Source of the DNA: Campylobacterales bacterium
GTDB taxonomy: Bacteria; Campylobacterota; Campylobacteria; Campylobacterales; Hydrogenimonadaceae
Direction: 5' to 3'
DNA: 29,191 nt
Assembly (NCBI GenBank): GCA_027065635.1
Contig: JAMONQ010000150.1
Span: 1-29,191 of the forward strand
Under the pieces are notes generated by a model. It searched no databases. It was not told where the DNA came from and saw only the letters and a list, made by a program, of their open reading frames with translations. Positions 15,601 to 23,683 of the stretch are shown here, piece by piece. The first letter of the stretch is position 1. Each line of letters starts with the position of its first letter. The position numbers and the translations under genes are program-made.

Positions 15601-16263
15601 CTATTTTCCGAACTGGGCTATGAGAGCTTCTATGTCGTCGTTGCTTATAACATCTTCGGTACCTGTGTCTCCTTCTATATGGCGGGCGGACTTGACACGT
15701 TTCTCGTCATCGATACTGCCTTCAAAAAGCGCACTCATATAGCGGCTTAGCGCCCGCATGATATTGATGACCCGCTCGATCTTCTGTCTGTGGATATCCT
15801 GGTACTGCATAGTATCCATGGCTCCAAGGATCTGGTCGTTGGCACTTTGAAGCATTTCGGTTATCTCGTCGGAGATGGTGCGAAGCTCGGACGCCTCGTT
15901 CGCCGCACTCTCAAACCTCTCGATATTGGGAAACTTCCGCTTCAAAGTGGAGAAGAGCTCTTCGAAACCTTCCGCGATGACCTGAATCCTTTCAACGGAC
16001 GAGAGGGTACCTTCTATGTCGTTCATCACGGCATCGAGCGCATCGAAAATTTCACTCGCCTTCTCTTCGGAGTCGCGCGTAACGTCGTCGAGCTGATGCA
16101 CAACCCTGTGCTCCTTGGTAGCCGGCGGGGGAATGATAGCCTCTTCCTCGTCATCCTCCTGCGCCATCGAACCGGCCTCGTCCGCCTGCTCCTCGCTCGT
16201 CAAATCCTCTGCTTCCAGATCAAGGTCACCGGCCATCAGTGCATCCAGCTCTTCTTGTGTCAT
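15601..16263 (-). CDS. cheZ: CheZ-type phosphatase of phospho-CheY
   Basis: A 220-residue, mostly helical acidic protein. The central region (about 60-175) matches the long CheZ hairpin, with MQYQDIHRQKIERV carrying the conserved Gln-Asp...Gln pattern that attacks the CheY aspartyl phosphate. The extreme C-terminus (SNDDIEALIAQFG) fits the CheY-binding tail. The N-terminus begins TQEELDALMAG, like the CheY-binding peptide of FliM (SQDEIDALL). Position and form match Cj0700/HP0170, the divergent CheZ of this class. It ends chemotactic signalling at the pole or motor. It heads the long minus-strand run and has its own promoter region. Confidence 0.88.
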   Translation of the reverse strand: MTQEELDALMAGDLDLEAEDLTSEEQADEAGSMAQEDDEEEAIIPPPATKEHRVVHQLDDVTRDSEEKASEIFDALDAVMNDIEGTLSSVERIQVIAEGFEELFSTLKRKFPNIERFESAANEASELRTISDEITEMLQSANDQILGAMDTMQYQDIHRQKIERVINIMRALSRYMSALFEGSIDDEKRVKSARHIEGDTGTEDVISNDDIEALIAQFGK

Positions 16264-16313
16264 GCGGCTCTTCCTCTTTTTTTGGGATCTTTATCTAAAA
16301 CTCTTATGGATAG

Positions 16314-16347
16314 ATTATAGTGCGTTCTTCATTATAGGAAAATTATA
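16314..16347 (-). promoter_or_regulatory. cheZ: Promoter region of cheZ with three TATAAT boxes
   Basis: The 79-bp gap between the RND gene and cheZ carries three exact minus-strand TATAAT hexamers at 16314-16319, 16331-16336 and 16342-16347, the last overlapping the RND stop codon. The one nearest the gene would give a leader of about 45 nt. No TTGACA-like -35 is visible. Confidence 0.5.
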
Positions 16348-19300
16348 CCCTCTCCCTAACGATCTCTATACGGTTTACGACAGCATAGAGTGTGGGCAGA
16401 TAATAGAGATTGAGCACGGTTCCCCAAAGGAGTCCGAAGCCTATCGATACGGCTATCGGCTGAAGTATCACCGCCTGCCCCGTGGCGAAAAAGATCAGGG
16501 TCGAAAGTCCGAGAAAAGTCGTAGTGGTGGTAATAAGGATCGGCCTTAGCCTAAGTTTTGCGCGCTCGAAGAAGGTACGGCTGTCGTGAGTGGCGTGCAG
16601 AAAATCGAGCATGATGATACCGTCGTTGACCACCACTCCGGCAAGCCCAAGAATCCCTATGATTGAAGTCATCGACAGATTGATGCCAAGCAGCGTATGC
16701 CCTATGAGCGCGCCCAGAATCGAAAAGGGAATCACCGACATCACCATGAGAGCGTATTTGATCCTCGAAAATATCAGAAGCAGCGCCACAAGGATCAGGA
16801 AGATAGCGAATATTGTGGCCCTTTTCATCTCTTCCGCCAACTGCGTATTCTTCTCCTTCTCGCCGAGTAAGACCACTCTGACACCGCTCTTTCTTATCTC
16901 ATCCAGCAGCGGCGATATACGATCCAGAACCATGTTTGCGGTTATTTTATGCTTGTCTATGGAGGCGAAAACACTCTTTACCACTTCACCGTCACGCTTT
17001 TTTATCTGTGCGAAGTCCCTCGAGATTTCAAACTCGGCAACATCGGCAAGCTTCACCAGTCTGCCGTCAGAGAGCGGAAGGGTGAAGTTCATAAGCTCCT
17101 CGATGCTGTCTTTGTAGAGGCTTTCGGTACGAATCTCCACCACCCCGTCACGGCCGAATGTCAGCGCCTGTCTCTTTTGAAGCAGATATCCCGAAAGAAG
17201 GCGCGCCACCTCGCCTTCGCTAAGACCGAGTTTCTGCCCGTAGTCGTTTATGCGTAGCTTGTACTCCTTCTTGCCGTATTTTATATTGTCGCTTATTCCT
17301 ACCACTCCCTCAATTTTACCCAGAGCCTCTTTCACTCTTTGCATCTGCGATACCACTAAAGACTCATCCGTACCGAAAAAATTGATCTTGATATCGTTTC
17401 TTACGACACCGACGTGCCTTTGTCTGATACCGAGCTCCTCCATGCCGTATCTGCTCTTGTAGGGCTCCACGATTTCCCGAAGCGGTCCGGCAAGCTCGTA
17501 TGTCTTTTCGCTGCGTCTTTTATCGGGATTGTCGAAATTGAAAGAGAGATTGAATATTGGGTTTATATATCTGTTTACAAAATCCTTTTCGATCAGATCG
17601 TATAGTTCGATCGTGATATAAAAAGCCCCGCTGTCACTCTCCTTTTCGCCGCCGAGTGTCGTCCTGGATCCCGCTACGGCGGATATAGACTTGATACCGA
17701 GCTCCTCCTTGTGCTCCGCTATCTTTTTCGTAATCTCTTTCGCGACTTCGTCCGTTCGCTCGAGCGGCGTATTGGAATCGAGCTTGCCGGTGACATAGAT
17801 ATAGTTGCTGTCAAAACTCGGAAAAAATTGAAAATTCAGAGCTTTCAGCTGCCATAGCGTAAGAAGAGGAGTGGCTACAAGAAAGAGTGCAAGAAGACTC
17901 TTTTTGTGCCTTATGCAAAAACGAAGCGTCCGCTCGTATACCCTTTGTAGCGGACTCCAGTCCACCATGCTCCGGTTTTTCGAGAGAAACTCTTTCGCAT
18001 GAAGAGGCAGGAATAGAAAGCTCTCTATCAGGGAGCCGGCCAAAACGGCCACCACAACGACCGGAATGAGAACGATAAAGTGCGATATTTCGCCCGAAAG
18101 CATAAAAAGCGGCAAAAATGCGGCAAATGTCGTAAGAGTGGCGAGAGTGACAGGAAGAACCATCTCTTTGACGCCTCTTAAAACCGCTTCGTGCCTCGAC
18201 AGACCTTCGTCGATATACCTTTGGATGTTTTCAGCCACGACGACGGCATCATCCACGACTATACCTATTACGATAAGAGCGCCGAGAAGGGAAACGATAT
18301 TGATCGTGTAGCCCATATAGTAGAGAATCAGAAGTCCTATCGCGAAAGAGAATGGTATCCCGAGAGTCACAATCGCCGCTATACGGAAGTTTATAAGAAG
18401 CGCCATGGTCAAAAAGATGAGCACCAGTCCTATCAGAATATTGGAAGTTATGACATCGAGTCTCTTCTTTACCGGTTTTGAGGTATCGTGGTAGATATCG
18501 GCTATCAGATCCCGATTCTCCTTGCTGAAGCGCTCCACCGCAAGACGCACCTTTTTTGAAAGCGAAATCGCATCACCTCTGGAATCCTTGTAGACTTTCA
18601 GGGTGATATTCTCAAGAGCGTTGAATGAAGAGAGAGTGGAGGTTTCCGCAAGTTGCCTGCTTACACTGGCCACCTCTGCAAGCGGAATATACTTTCCGCC
18701 TACCGACACGAGCGCTTTGCGCCACTGTGCCTCATCTTTCCATCCGTGGGCTGTAGATAAGAATATATTGTCTCCCGGCTGTTCTATATCACCTACGGGA
18801 TAGATATACGATAGATTTGAAACGGCCGAGAGAAAACTTGCCGGATCGATACCGTAGGCAATCAGTGCCCTGGTATCTATCTTTAGCAAAATCTCCTCGT
18901 CCGACTCGCCGTATATTTTAACTTCGGCGATATTCTCGAGCTCCATTATCTTTCGCTTGAGCCTCTCGGCAGCCTCCACGAGCGAAGCTTTCGGCAGGTT
19001 TTCGGAAGATAGAGATATGGACAGAAGCTCTCTCTTTCTTGTCAGGTGCACGGCGACCGGCTCGCTCATGTCGGAGGGAAGATACTGGCGACTGGCCGCT
19101 ATGGCATCTTTTACCTTGCTCAAAACATCTGTCGGATCGGCTTCATCGTCAAGCGTCAAAATGATATCGAATCTGCCCGGAACTATCACGGTCTCCGTAG
19201 TTTTTATCCCGCTGATCCCCTCGATGGCATCTTCGATATCTCTTACCGCCATCTTGTCGAGTATCCTGGTACTGGAGCCGGGATATCCGCCGCTTACGGC

Positions 19301-19435
19301 AATCATATTTAGTGTCACATCCGGAAAGAGCTCTTTTGGAATCTGCCTGTAGGCGTTTATCCCCATAACAAGAATAAAGATCAAAAGTACGTAGTTTAGT
19401 CGTCTGTTGTTTATGAAGTATTCGACAATTCGCAT
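16343..19435 (-). CDS. RND-family efflux transporter, inner-membrane permease
   Basis: A 1030-residue RND permease (AcrB/HAE1 superfamily), a proton-driven exporter forming trimers in the inner membrane. The N-terminal TM helix is followed by a first periplasmic loop (about 30-330), TM2-6, a second loop (about 545-865) and TM8-12. In TM4, IVVDDAVVVAEN carries the proton-relay Asp395/Asp396. In TM10 the AcrB Lys position falls in VVND (935-938), so the relay Lys is replaced by Asn/Asp, as in some non-AcrB branches. No fusion protein or TolC-like gene is adjacent; the neighbours are cheZ and divergent cvfB. Substrate unknown. Confidence 0.93.
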   Translation of the reverse strand: MRIVEYFINNRRLNYVLLIFILVMGINAYRQIPKELFPDVTLNMIAVSGGYPGSSTRILDKMAVRDIEDAIEGISGIKTTETVIVPGRFDIILTLDDEADPTDVLSKVKDAIAASRQYLPSDMSEPVAVHLTRKRELLSISLSSENLPKASLVEAAERLKRKIMELENIAEVKIYGESDEEILLKIDTRALIAYGIDPASFLSAVSNLSYIYPVGDIEQPGDNIFLSTAHGWKDEAQWRKALVSVGGKYIPLAEVASVSRQLAETSTLSSFNALENITLKVYKDSRGDAISLSKKVRLAVERFSKENRDLIADIYHDTSKPVKKRLDVITSNILIGLVLIFLTMALLINFRIAAIVTLGIPFSFAIGLLILYYMGYTINIVSLLGALIVIGIVVDDAVVVAENIQRYIDEGLSRHEAVLRGVKEMVLPVTLATLTTFAAFLPLFMLSGEISHFIVLIPVVVVAVLAGSLIESFLFLPLHAKEFLSKNRSMVDWSPLQRVYERTLRFCIRHKKSLLALFLVATPLLTLWQLKALNFQFFPSFDSNYIYVTGKLDSNTPLERTDEVAKEITKKIAEHKEELGIKSISAVAGSRTTLGGEKESDSGAFYITIELYDLIEKDFVNRYINPIFNLSFNFDNPDKRRSEKTYELAGPLREIVEPYKSRYGMEELGIRQRHVGVVRNDIKINFFGTDESLVVSQMQRVKEALGKIEGVVGISDNIKYGKKEYKLRINDYGQKLGLSEGEVARLLSGYLLQKRQALTFGRDGVVEIRTESLYKDSIEELMNFTLPLSDGRLVKLADVAEFEISRDFAQIKKRDGEVVKSVFASIDKHKITANMVLDRISPLLDEIRKSGVRVVLLGEKEKNTQLAEEMKRATIFAIFLILVALLLIFSRIKYALMVMSVIPFSILGALIGHTLLGINLSMTSIIGILGLAGVVVNDGIIMLDFLHATHDSRTFFERAKLRLRPILITTTTTFLGLSTLIFFATGQAVILQPIAVSIGFGLLWGTVLNLYYLPTLYAVVNRIEIVRERV

Positions 19436-19440
19436 GCGCT

Positions 19441-19446
19441 ATTATG
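19441..19446 (-). promoter_or_regulatory. Candidate -10 of the RND gene, very close to its ATG
   Basis: Minus-strand CATAAT ends 5 nt before the RND ATG, and no good Shine-Dalgarno is seen. If used, transcription would start at or near the start codon. Confidence 0.3.
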
Positions 19447-19489
19447 CCCTAATACTCTTTTAAAGAGCCAAACAGGACACCTTTTTGGA

Positions 19490-19495
19490 TATAAT
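19490..19495 (+). promoter_or_regulatory. -10 box of cvfB, implying a leaderless transcript
   Basis: An exact TATAAT, preceded by a T-run (CTTTTTGGA), ends 6 nt before the cvfB ATG at 19502. A normal start point 6-7 nt downstream falls on or next to the ATG. There is no Shine-Dalgarno. Confidence 0.45.
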
Positions 19496-19501
19496 CGCCC
19501 C

Positions 19502-20368
19502 ATGATTGTAAATGAATATCTCGAACTCGGAAAGATAAACACTCTTCAGGCGACAAGAAGAAGCGAATACGGCATGGTTTTTTCCTCCTCCGAAAAAAAG
19601 GAGGTACTGCTGCCCAACCGGTATGTAGACGAAGATATGAAGGTTGGCGATATTGTCGATCTCTTTTTGTACCACGACAGCGAAGACCGCATCGTGGCGA
19701 CGACACAGAGACCTTTTGCCATGCTCGGAGAGTTTGCCGTGATGGATGTGGTGGATACCGCTGCTTACGGAGCATTCGTATACTGGGGGATTCCCAAGGA
19801 TCTTCTCGTCCCGAAAGCGCTCCAGCGCGAACCGCTGAAAAGGGGCGACAGACATCTGATCTATGTAGACTACGATGAAAGAACACACCGCCTCGTAGGG
19901 GTACAGAAGGTAGAGAGCAGATTCGATCGGCGCTCCAAAAGGCTCAAGCGCAACGAAGAGGTAGATATTTTGCCCTACAAAAAAACGGAACTCGGTTACA
20001 AGGTGGTTGTAAACGGACGTTACGAAGGTCTTGTATTTCACTCCGAGCTCTTCGGCGAGCTTACAATAGGCGAAACGGCGATTGGATATGTCAAAAATGT
20101 ACGTGACGACGGAAAAGTGGATATCCTGACCCGTCCCATTGGAAAAAAGAGCGACGAAATCGCGGCACGCAAGATCATCGAGTATCTCAAAGAGCACAAA
20201 GAGGGCATGCCCCTCAACTACAAGAGCGATCCATCGAGAATAGAAGCGCTGCTGGGGCTTAGCCGAAAAAATTTCAAAAGAGCCCTCACCCTTCTAGTGG
20301 AACGGGGAAAGATCGAGGTAAAGCAAAACGGTACCTTTCCAAAAAGCGAGAGAGGAGCCTCCCAATGA
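19502..20368 (+). CDS. CvfB-family S1-type RNA-binding protein
   Basis: A 288-residue protein with tandem OB/S1-like domains and a C-terminal winged helix, the CvfB/YitL architecture. Family blocks: LGKINTLQATRRSEYGMVF at the N-terminus, VLLPNRYV, AAYGAFVYWGIPKDLLVP, GYKVVVNGRYEGLVFHSELF and VDILTRPIG; then the winged helix RIEALLGLSRKNFKRALTLL. CvfB binds RNA and affects virulence-factor expression in Staphylococcus aureus; the role here is unknown. The stop overlaps the hisK start as ATGA. Confidence 0.88.
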   Translation: MIVNEYLELGKINTLQATRRSEYGMVFSSSEKKEVLLPNRYVDEDMKVGDIVDLFLYHDSEDRIVATTQRPFAMLGEFAVMDVVDTAAYGAFVYWGIPKDLLVPKALQREPLKRGDRHLIYVDYDERTHRLVGVQKVESRFDRRSKRLKRNEEVDILPYKKTELGYKVVVNGRYEGLVFHSELFGELTIGETAIGYVKNVRDDGKVDILTRPIGKKSDEIAARKIIEYLKEHKEGMPLNYKSDPSRIEALLGLSRKNFKRALTLLVERGKIEVKQNGTFPKSERGASQ

Positions 20369-21168
20369 TCGAAACCCCGAACAAGAGAGTGAGAGTCGAT
20401 CTTCACAACCATACTCCAAGATGCAACCACGCAGAAGGAAGCATCGATGAGTATATCCGAAAGGCTATCGCCGAAAAGATCGATATATTCGGATTTAGCG
20501 ACCACGCTCCGATGGACTTCGACCCGAAGTACAGAATGGGTTTTGAAGAGATGAAGGCCTACGAGAGCGACATAAAAGATGCGCGTCAAAAATACCGCGG
20601 CACCATAGATATCCGGCTGGCATACGAAGTGGACTATCTTCCCGGACATATGGACGATCGGGTACTTGATGCGGATGTAGACTATCTGATAGGCTCTGTC
20701 CACTTCATACGAAAGTGGGGGTTTGACAATCCGGAGTTCATAGGTAGATACGAAGGCGCCGATATCGACACTGTATGGCAGGACTACTTCGACCTGGTGG
20801 AGATGATGGCGAAAGAGGGCAAGTTCGATATAGTGGGCCACCTCGACCTGATAAAGGTCTTCAGATATCTTCCCAAAAAAGATGTGAGGCTCATTGCCGA
20901 AAACGCCATGGACGCTATAAAAAGATCCGGCATGGCCATAGAGATAAACGCCGCCGGCTACCGAAAGCCGATAGGTGAACCGTACCCATCCAGAGAGCTT
21001 CTTCAGATGGCTTACGAACGTGATATACCGATAACTTTCGCATCCGATGCGCACAAACCGGAACAGGTCGGATATAAAAAAAGAGAGCTTGCGGATCTGG
21101 CCAGATCCGTCGGGTATACCAGGGCTGTCCACTATATAAAAAGGGATCGGGTCAGCGTCAGATTTTAA
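20365..21168 (+). CDS. hisK: PHP-family histidinol-phosphatase
   Basis: A 267-residue PHP-domain phosphatase that hydrolyses L-histidinol phosphate to histidinol in histidine synthesis. Metal ligands are visible in VDLHNHTPRCNHAEG (N-terminal HxH), FSDHAPMDF, AYEVDYLPGH, IGSVHFI, VGHLDLIKVF and FASDAHKPEQVG. Length fits the HisJ/HisK type, not the bifunctional HisB type. It is translationally coupled to cvfB with GGAG before the ATG. Confidence 0.9.
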   Translation: MIETPNKRVRVDLHNHTPRCNHAEGSIDEYIRKAIAEKIDIFGFSDHAPMDFDPKYRMGFEEMKAYESDIKDARQKYRGTIDIRLAYEVDYLPGHMDDRVLDADVDYLIGSVHFIRKWGFDNPEFIGRYEGADIDTVWQDYFDLVEMMAKEGKFDIVGHLDLIKVFRYLPKKDVRLIAENAMDAIKRSGMAIEINAAGYRKPIGEPYPSRELLQMAYERDIPITFASDAHKPEQVGYKKRELADLARSVGYTRAVHYIKRDRVSVRF

Positions 21169-21227
21169 ACCGGTGTAACCAATCGACCCGCTTTCGCGAC
21201 TGCCTCTTTTTTAATCAATCCTTTCAC

Positions 21228-21255
21228 TTGGGCTTTACAGATTTTTTGTTACAAT
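21228..21255 (+). promoter_or_regulatory. glnA: glnA promoter
   Basis: TTGGGC (21228-21233), 16 bp, then TACAAT (21250-21255) with an extended TG one base upstream and a T-run before it. The leader would be about 25 nt and carries AAGGAG. No sigma-54 (GG-N10-GC) element was seen in the 119-bp gap. Confidence 0.45.
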
Positions 21256-21287
21256 ACCCGATATTCCAAAATTCCCAAGGAGAGACA

Positions 21288-22718
21288 ATGGGCAAATTCG
21301 TCAACAATGTCGAAGAGTTCTTCAGATTCTGTGCGGAAAACGATGTAAAATTCGTTGACCTTCGCTTCACCGATATAAAAGGCGCATGGCACCACCTGAC
21401 CTATCTTCTCAGTGCGCTCGACAAAGATATGCTTACAAACGGCATGCCGTTTGACGGAAGCTCGATCGAAGCGTGGCAGCCTATCAACAAATCCGACATG
21501 ATCCTCAAGCCGGATATCGAAACTGCGTTCCTGGATCCCTTCACCGCTGATCCGACAATCATCGTATTCTGTGACGTATATGACATATATAAAGGTCAGA
21601 TGTACGAGAAGTGCCCCCGCTCCATCGCGAAAAAGGCGCTCAAGTATCTCGAAGAGTCCGGTGTGGGTGACGTAGCCTATTTCGGACCGGAAAACGAGTT
21701 CTTCATCTTCGACGATGTACAGATCAAAGACGAGATCAACGAATCGTACTATCGCGTCGACAGCGAAGAGGGCGAGTGGAACGATCCAAGCCGCAACGAC
21801 GACTTCGGAAACATCGGCCACAGACCGAGAACCAAAGGCGGCTATTTCCCGGTAGCTCCTACCGACAGTATGGTCGATCTGCGCGCAGAGATGATGCAGG
21901 TACTTGAAGAGATCGGACTCGAAGTGGTCCTCGGACACCACGAAGTGGCACAGGCTCAAGGAGAGATCGGCGTCAAGTTCGGCACACTCGTAGAGGCGGC
22001 GGACAATGTTCAAAAATACAAGTATGTCGTCCGCATGGTGGCGCACCTCAACGGCAAAACCGCCACATTCATGCCCAAACCGCTTTTCGGCGACAACGGA
22101 AACGGAATGCACGTACACCAGTCTATCTGGAAAGATGGCAAAAACCTCTTCTACAAAGAGGGTGAATACGGAAACCTTTCAGAGACTGCACGACACTACA
22201 TGGGAGGTGTCCTCAAGCATGCACAGGCTGTCGCAGCCTTTACAAACGCTTCCACGAACTCCTACAAGCGACTTATCCCCGGATTCGAAGCGCCTTCGAT
22301 TCTTACATATTCGAGCCAGAACCGATCTGCTTCCATACGTATCCCCTACGGTGCGGGCGAAAAAGCGACACGTATCGAGACACGCTTCCCGGACAGCAGC
22401 TCATGTCCATACCTTGCGTTTACCGCTCTGCTTCTTGCGGGACTCGACGGTATCAAAAACAAATACGAGCCTGTAGGACCGATGGATATCGACCTCTTCG
22501 AGCTCAGTCTTGACGAAATCAGAGAGAAGGGTATCCAGCAGATGCCGCACACTCTGCGCGAAGCTGTAGAGGCTCTTATCAAAGACAACGACTTCCTCAA
22601 GCCGGTTATGACGGACGAGTTCATCGACACTTACAAAAACTACAAGTTCGAAACTCAGATCTGGCCCGACGAGTCTCGACCGACAGCATTCGAATTCAAA
22701 ACGACATACTCCTGCTAA
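21288..22718 (+). CDS. glnA: Glutamine synthetase, type I
   Basis: GlnA makes glutamine from glutamate and ammonia with ATP; dodecameric, cytosolic. The 476-residue protein shows MPFDGSSIEAW, FGPENEFFIFD, GHHEVAQAQGEIGVKFGTL, NGMHVHQSIWKDGKN, NSYKRLIPGFEAP and NRSASIRIP. An upstream in-frame ATG would add 20 residues; I choose 21288 because AAGGAGAG precedes it and MGKFVNNVEEFFRF is the expected start. At the adenylylation site (NLYDLP in E. coli) this protein has DLFELS, with Phe404 in place of Tyr, so GlnE-type control is unlikely; a similar loss is recalled for H. pylori GlnA. Confidence 0.97.
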   Translation: MGKFVNNVEEFFRFCAENDVKFVDLRFTDIKGAWHHLTYLLSALDKDMLTNGMPFDGSSIEAWQPINKSDMILKPDIETAFLDPFTADPTIIVFCDVYDIYKGQMYEKCPRSIAKKALKYLEESGVGDVAYFGPENEFFIFDDVQIKDEINESYYRVDSEEGEWNDPSRNDDFGNIGHRPRTKGGYFPVAPTDSMVDLRAEMMQVLEEIGLEVVLGHHEVAQAQGEIGVKFGTLVEAADNVQKYKYVVRMVAHLNGKTATFMPKPLFGDNGNGMHVHQSIWKDGKNLFYKEGEYGNLSETARHYMGGVLKHAQAVAAFTNASTNSYKRLIPGFEAPSILTYSSQNRSASIRIPYGAGEKATRIETRFPDSSSCPYLAFTALLLAGLDGIKNKYEPVGPMDIDLFELSLDEIREKGIQQMPHTLREAVEALIKDNDFLKPVMTDEFIDTYKNYKFETQIWPDESRPTAFEFKTTYSC

Positions 22719-22724
22719 TCTACT

Positions 22725-22742
22725 CCGCGCCCCCGGGCGCGG
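22725..22742 (+). terminator. GC-rich hairpin after glnA
   Basis: CCGCGCCC and GGGCGCGG form an 8-bp perfect inverted repeat with a 2-nt centre, starting 7 nt after the glnA stop. No U-run follows, so it may be a processing or stability element, or a weak terminator. Confidence 0.45.
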
Positions 22743-22772
22743 TCCAATACATTGACATCCGTTTAAACTCCA

Positions 22773-22804
22773 TTGACCGCCTGTTGATCGCACTCGTGTA
22801 ATAT
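22773..22804 (+). promoter_or_regulatory. Candidate promoter of the small exported peptide gene
   Basis: TTGACC (22773-22778) is followed after 18 bp by TGTAAT, which overlaps TAATAT (22799-22804). The ATG lies about 30 nt downstream with GAGGGG at 8-nt spacing. Confidence 0.35.
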
Positions 22805-22834
22805 AGATCGATTACAAAACGAGGGGAATCTGTT

Positions 22835-22957
22835 ATGGCTATACGACTTTTCGCTCTTTTTTGCGCCGTTGTACTCACTATCGGTTCCGCAATACAGGCT
22901 CCGCACGAGAGCACGGATAGAGCCGGCTTCGATAGAGTCCCGATTTTCAAGAAATAA
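22835..22957 (+). CDS. Small exported peptide, 40 residues
   Basis: An ATG at 22835, preceded by GAGGGG at 8 nt, opens a 40-codon frame ending TAA at 22957. The first 22 residues look like a Sec signal peptide: MAIRLF, a hydrophobic core of LFCAVVLTIG, then SAIQA as a plausible signal peptidase I site. The remaining 18 residues (PHESTDRAGFDRVPIFKK) are short and charged. I know no homologue. It lies between the glnA hairpin and a two-component system, 60 nt before the response regulator start. Confidence 0.6.
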   Translation: MAIRLFALFCAVVLTIGSAIQAPHESTDRAGFDRVPIFKK

Positions 22958-22960
22958 GAG

Positions 22961-22966
22961 TATAAT
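22961..22966 (+). promoter_or_regulatory. -10 box upstream of the response regulator
   Basis: An exact TATAAT follows the small peptide stop by 3 nt. It would give a leader of about 45 nt before ATG 23018 and lets the two-component system be transcribed separately. No clear -35. Confidence 0.4.
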
Positions 22967-23017
22967 ATGTTAACGATACAACCGTCACCGTCAAAAATCC
23001 ATCAAAAAGGCGGGTTC

Positions 23018-23683
23018 ATGATCAATATTCTGATGATAGAAGATGATATAGATATAAGCACACTCTTGACAAAGTTTCTCGAACAGTACGGCATGAGAGT
23101 CCAGAGTGTCGAGACACCGAAAGCTGCGCTGAATGCACTTGAACTCGACCATTACGACCTCATCATTCTCGATCTTACTCTTCCCCAGATGGACGGACTG
23201 GAGCTTTGTAAACTTATCAGAAAAGACTACGATACTCCCATCATCATTTCGAGCGCAAGAAGCGATCTTACAGACAAGGTGATAGGTCTTGAATACGGGG
23301 CCGACGACTATCTGCCCAAACCATATGAACCGAGAGAACTTGTAGCGAGAGTTCAAAGCATCCTGCGCCGCTACCGTCCGACACTACAGCCCAAAAGTTC
23401 GGACTTCGAGCTGGACGAGAGCAGAATGCAGATACGCCACAAGGGTGAACTGCTCGATCTGACTACCGCCGAATACGAAATAATGAGACTCTTTTTGCTG
23501 AATCCCGCTACCGTATTGAGCCGGGACTATCTGGCCAACAATGCGGAGTCCATCTCGTGGGAGAGTTCCGAGCGTACCATCGACGTTATAATAAGCAGAA
23601 TCAGAAACAAGATAGGCGACAATCCAAAGCAGCCCAGATATATAAAATCCATCCGCGGGGCAGGGTATAAATTTACACCGTGA
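23018..23683 (+). CDS. OmpR/PhoB-family response regulator (ArsR/CprR-like)
   Basis: A 221-residue regulator. The receiver domain (1-115) has acidic pocket EDD (8-10), the phospho-acceptor Asp52 in LIILDLTLPQMDG, a switch Ser in IISSARSD, and Lys in YLPKPYEP. The C-terminal winged helix contains LDLTTAEYEIMRLF, SERTIDVIISRIRNKIG and YIKSIRGAGYKF. An upstream ATG at 22967 touches the -10 box and lacks a Shine-Dalgarno; 23018 gives the usual MINILMIEDD start. The stop overlaps the kinase GTG start (GTGA). Partner and form suggest the ArsR/CprR type of Campylobacterota. Confidence 0.93.
   Translation: MINILMIEDDIDISTLLTKFLEQYGMRVQSVETPKAALNALELDHYDLIILDLTLPQMDGLELCKLIRKDYDTPIIISSARSDLTDKVIGLEYGADDYLPKPYEPRELVARVQSILRRYRPTLQPKSSDFELDESRMQIRHKGELLDLTTAEYEIMRLFLLNPATVLSRDYLANNAESISWESSERTIDVIISRIRNKIGDNPKQPRYIKSIRGAGYKFTP

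Noticed and set aside
20218..21132. 304-codon minus-strand ORF opposite hisK and the end of cvfB
   Set aside because: It covers two recognised genes in antisense and shows no motif or ribosome-binding site.
21249..22118. 289-codon minus-strand ORF opposite glnA
   Set aside because: It is antisense to well-conserved GlnA motifs and has no family features; codon bias of glnA explains the open frame.
22967..23017. Upstream ATG adding 17 residues to the response regulator
   Set aside because: The ATG abuts the TATAAT box and lacks a Shine-Dalgarno; the extra residues are outside the receiver fold.
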